From assembly GCA_020056155.1 (NCBI GenBank), contig JAGVII010000142.1, forward strand, positions 1 through 6,276: DNA of 6,276 bases, given 5' to 3'. The position numbers were made by a program, and so were the translations under genes. Below the pieces are notes generated by a model that saw nothing but the letters and a program-made list of their open reading frames with translations, searched no databases and had not been told where the DNA came from. Positions 5,369 to 6,276 of this stretch are shown piece by piece. Source of the DNA: Afipia sp. Lineage in GTDB: Bacteria > Pseudomonadota > Alphaproteobacteria > Rhizobiales > Xanthobacteraceae. Each line of letters begins with the position of its first letter. Position 1 is the first letter of the stretch.

Positions 5369-6151
5369 ATGACTTTCCCTCCACAACGGATCGTGTGCCT
5401 CACTGAGGAGACGGTCGAGACGCTTTACCTTCTCGGCGAGCAGGATCGCATCGTGGGCGTGTCGGGATACGCGGTGCGGCCGCCGCAGGTGCGGCGCGAG
5501 AAGCCGCGCGTCTCGGCGTTTATTTCGGCCGACGTTCCGAAAATCCTCGGGCTCGATCCCGATCTGGTTCTGGCATTCTCGGATTTGCAGGCAGACATCG
5601 CCGCCGATCTGGTCCGGGCAGGGGTCGCGGTCCACGTCTTCAATCAGCGCGACATCGCCGGCATTCTGGCGATGATCCGCACGCTCGGCGGACTGATCGG
5701 CGAGGCGGGGAAGGCGGATGCGCTCGCATCGCAGTTCGAGCGGCGGCTTGCGGACATAACTGCGATCGGACGCGCGAGGCCCATGCGTCCCAAGGTCTAT
5801 TTCGAGGAATGGGACGATCCGCTGATCAGCGGCATCGGCTGGGTTTCCGAACTTATTGCAGTGGCGGGCGGTGACGATGTATTTCCGCAACTGGCGCAGG
5901 AGAAGGCTGCGAAGGACCGCATCGTTGCGCCGGACGCCGTGGTCGCAGCCAATCCGGATGTGATCCTCGCGTCGTGGTGCGGCAAGAAAGTCATCCCGGA
6001 TAAAATCCGGCAGCGAGCAGGTTGGGATGCTATCGCCGCCGTGCGCGACAATCGCATCGTTGAAATCAAGTCGCCGCTGATCTTGCAGCCGGGACCGGCG
6101 GCCTTGACCGACGGTCTCGATGCGATTGTAGCGGCGCTGCATCCAGCCTAG
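5369..6151 (+). CDS. BtuF/TroA-fold cobalamin/iron-siderophore-type substrate-binding protein without signal peptide
   Basis: 260 residues with the fold of ABC-transporter class III (TroA/BtuF/FhuD) binding proteins. The N-terminal lobe starts immediately (RIVCLTEETVETLYLLG, 7-23), with the IVGVSGYA strand, then PKILGLDPDLVLAF (57-70), a linking helix (about 98-128), and the C-terminal lobe from PKVYFEEWDDPL (141-152) through AGGDDVF (166-172) and ANPDVILAS (194-202) to the closing SPLILQPGPA (235-244). Relatives bind corrinoids or Fe3+-chelates in the periplasm. This one has no signal peptide or lipobox, and an in-frame TGA at 5357-5359 rules out an upstream extension, so as written it stays in the cytoplasm. 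Similar signal-less proteins are commonly annotated as cobalamin-binding in proteobacteria, but ligand and role are unknown. No permease or ATPase gene lies nearby. Its ribosome binding site is weak (TGAG at 5357-5360). The gene follows the DUF3750 gene by 40 nt and ends inside the CTAG it shares with the convergent gene. Confidence 0.85.
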   Translation: MTFPPQRIVCLTEETVETLYLLGEQDRIVGVSGYAVRPPQVRREKPRVSAFISADVPKILGLDPDLVLAFSDLQADIAADLVRAGVAVHVFNQRDIAGILAMIRTLGGLIGEAGKADALASQFERRLADITAIGRARPMRPKVYFEEWDDPLISGIGWVSELIAVAGGDDVFPQLAQEKAAKDRIVAPDAVVAANPDVILASWCGKKVIPDKIRQRAGWDAIAAVRDNRIVEIKSPLILQPGPAALTDGLDAIVAALHPA

Positions 6152-6276
6152 GGCCGTGCCTCAAGCACCATATTGAACGGCGTCTCCGTGGCGCGGCGGA
6201 AGCGCGAGAATCCTGCGTCGAGCGCGACCTTGCGCAGCCTCATTTCTCCGGCCTGTGCGCCGAGCCCGAGGCCGAC
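6148..6276 (-). CDS. C-terminal end of a probable class I SAM-dependent methyltransferase (5' part outside window)
   Basis: Reading the minus strand from 6276 gives 42 open codons and then TAG at 6150-6148. The peptide contains a Lys/Arg-rich helix, then AGFSRFRRATETPFNMVLEA and a final Arg-Pro. That ending (AGF-x-RFRRA-x-ETPFN, closing in EARP) is one I associate with a group of alphaproteobacterial SAM-dependent methyltransferases. The catalytic Rossmann domain and glycine-rich SAM loop would lie beyond the window, so the call rests on the tail alone. It faces the BtuF-like gene tail to tail and overlaps it by 4 nt. Confidence 0.6.
   Translation of the reverse strand, partial: VGLGLGAQAGEMRLRKVALDAGFSRFRRATETPFNMVLEARP

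Noticed and set aside
5279..6142. Minus-strand open frame of 287 codons opposite the BtuF-like gene
   Set aside because: Arg/Asp/His-rich shadow; the plus-strand frame has a coherent TroA/BtuF-type protein and the minus-strand frame has no domain I can name.
1..6276. Search for defence islands, CRISPR, tRNA/attachment sites, insertion sequences
   Set aside because: No direct-repeat arrays, transposase motifs, tRNA-like cloverleafs or terminal inverted repeats were seen; gene density and composition are uniform throughout.

Overview
The window reads as ordinary chromosomal DNA of a GC-rich alphaproteobacterium. The codon choice and the mix of families (stand-alone Zn-ribbon/OB-fold protein, DUF3750-like protein, signal-less BtuF-like protein) look like the Bradyrhizobium/Rhodopseudomonas/Afipia group. 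That placement is a recognition-based inference. I see no mobile element, tRNA, rRNA or CRISPR, and nearly every base is coding.

Positions 1-3679 look like one tightly packed plus-strand operon for acyl-CoA metabolism. In order it holds the C-terminal half of an SCP2-type thiolase-like protein, a small Zn-ribbon/OB-fold (DUF35) partner, a double-hotdog MaoC protein with a complete hydratase-2 motif, a short-chain dehydrogenase closely resembling the (3R)-hydroxyacyl-CoA dehydrogenase domain of MFE-2, and a DapA-superfamily lyase/aldolase. Gaps are -1, 21, 23 and 19 nt. The hydratase and dehydrogenase are the two activities fused in eukaryotic peroxisomal multifunctional enzyme type 2, here as separate genes. 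With the thiolase-like protein they would make an R-specific beta-oxidation (or retro-aldol) module. The substrate cannot be read from the sequence.

Positions 3679-4491 encode a Nudix hydrolase that overlaps the aldolase stop by one base (TGATG). Its Nudix box is split by about 21 extra residues, as in the NUDT19 CoA/acyl-CoA diphosphatase type, which fits a role in CoA turnover beside acyl-CoA enzymes.

After an 81-nt gap with a palindrome and a potential RNA structure, positions 4573-5328 encode an exported or membrane-anchored DUF3750-like protein of unknown function. Positions 5369-6151 encode a BtuF/TroA-fold protein with no signal peptide. The window ends in the C-terminal 42 residues of a minus-strand protein, probably a SAM-dependent methyltransferase. 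Its TAG stop shares the palindrome CTAG with the TAG of the BtuF-like gene, so the two convergent genes overlap by 4 nt.

I do not see a clearly new defence or mobile system. The points most worth following are the SCP2-like thiolase lacking the second catalytic Cys with its Zn-ribbon partner, the split MFE-2 arrangement with a NUDT19-like gene, the DapA homologue without the paired threonines, and the structured leader before the DUF3750 gene.
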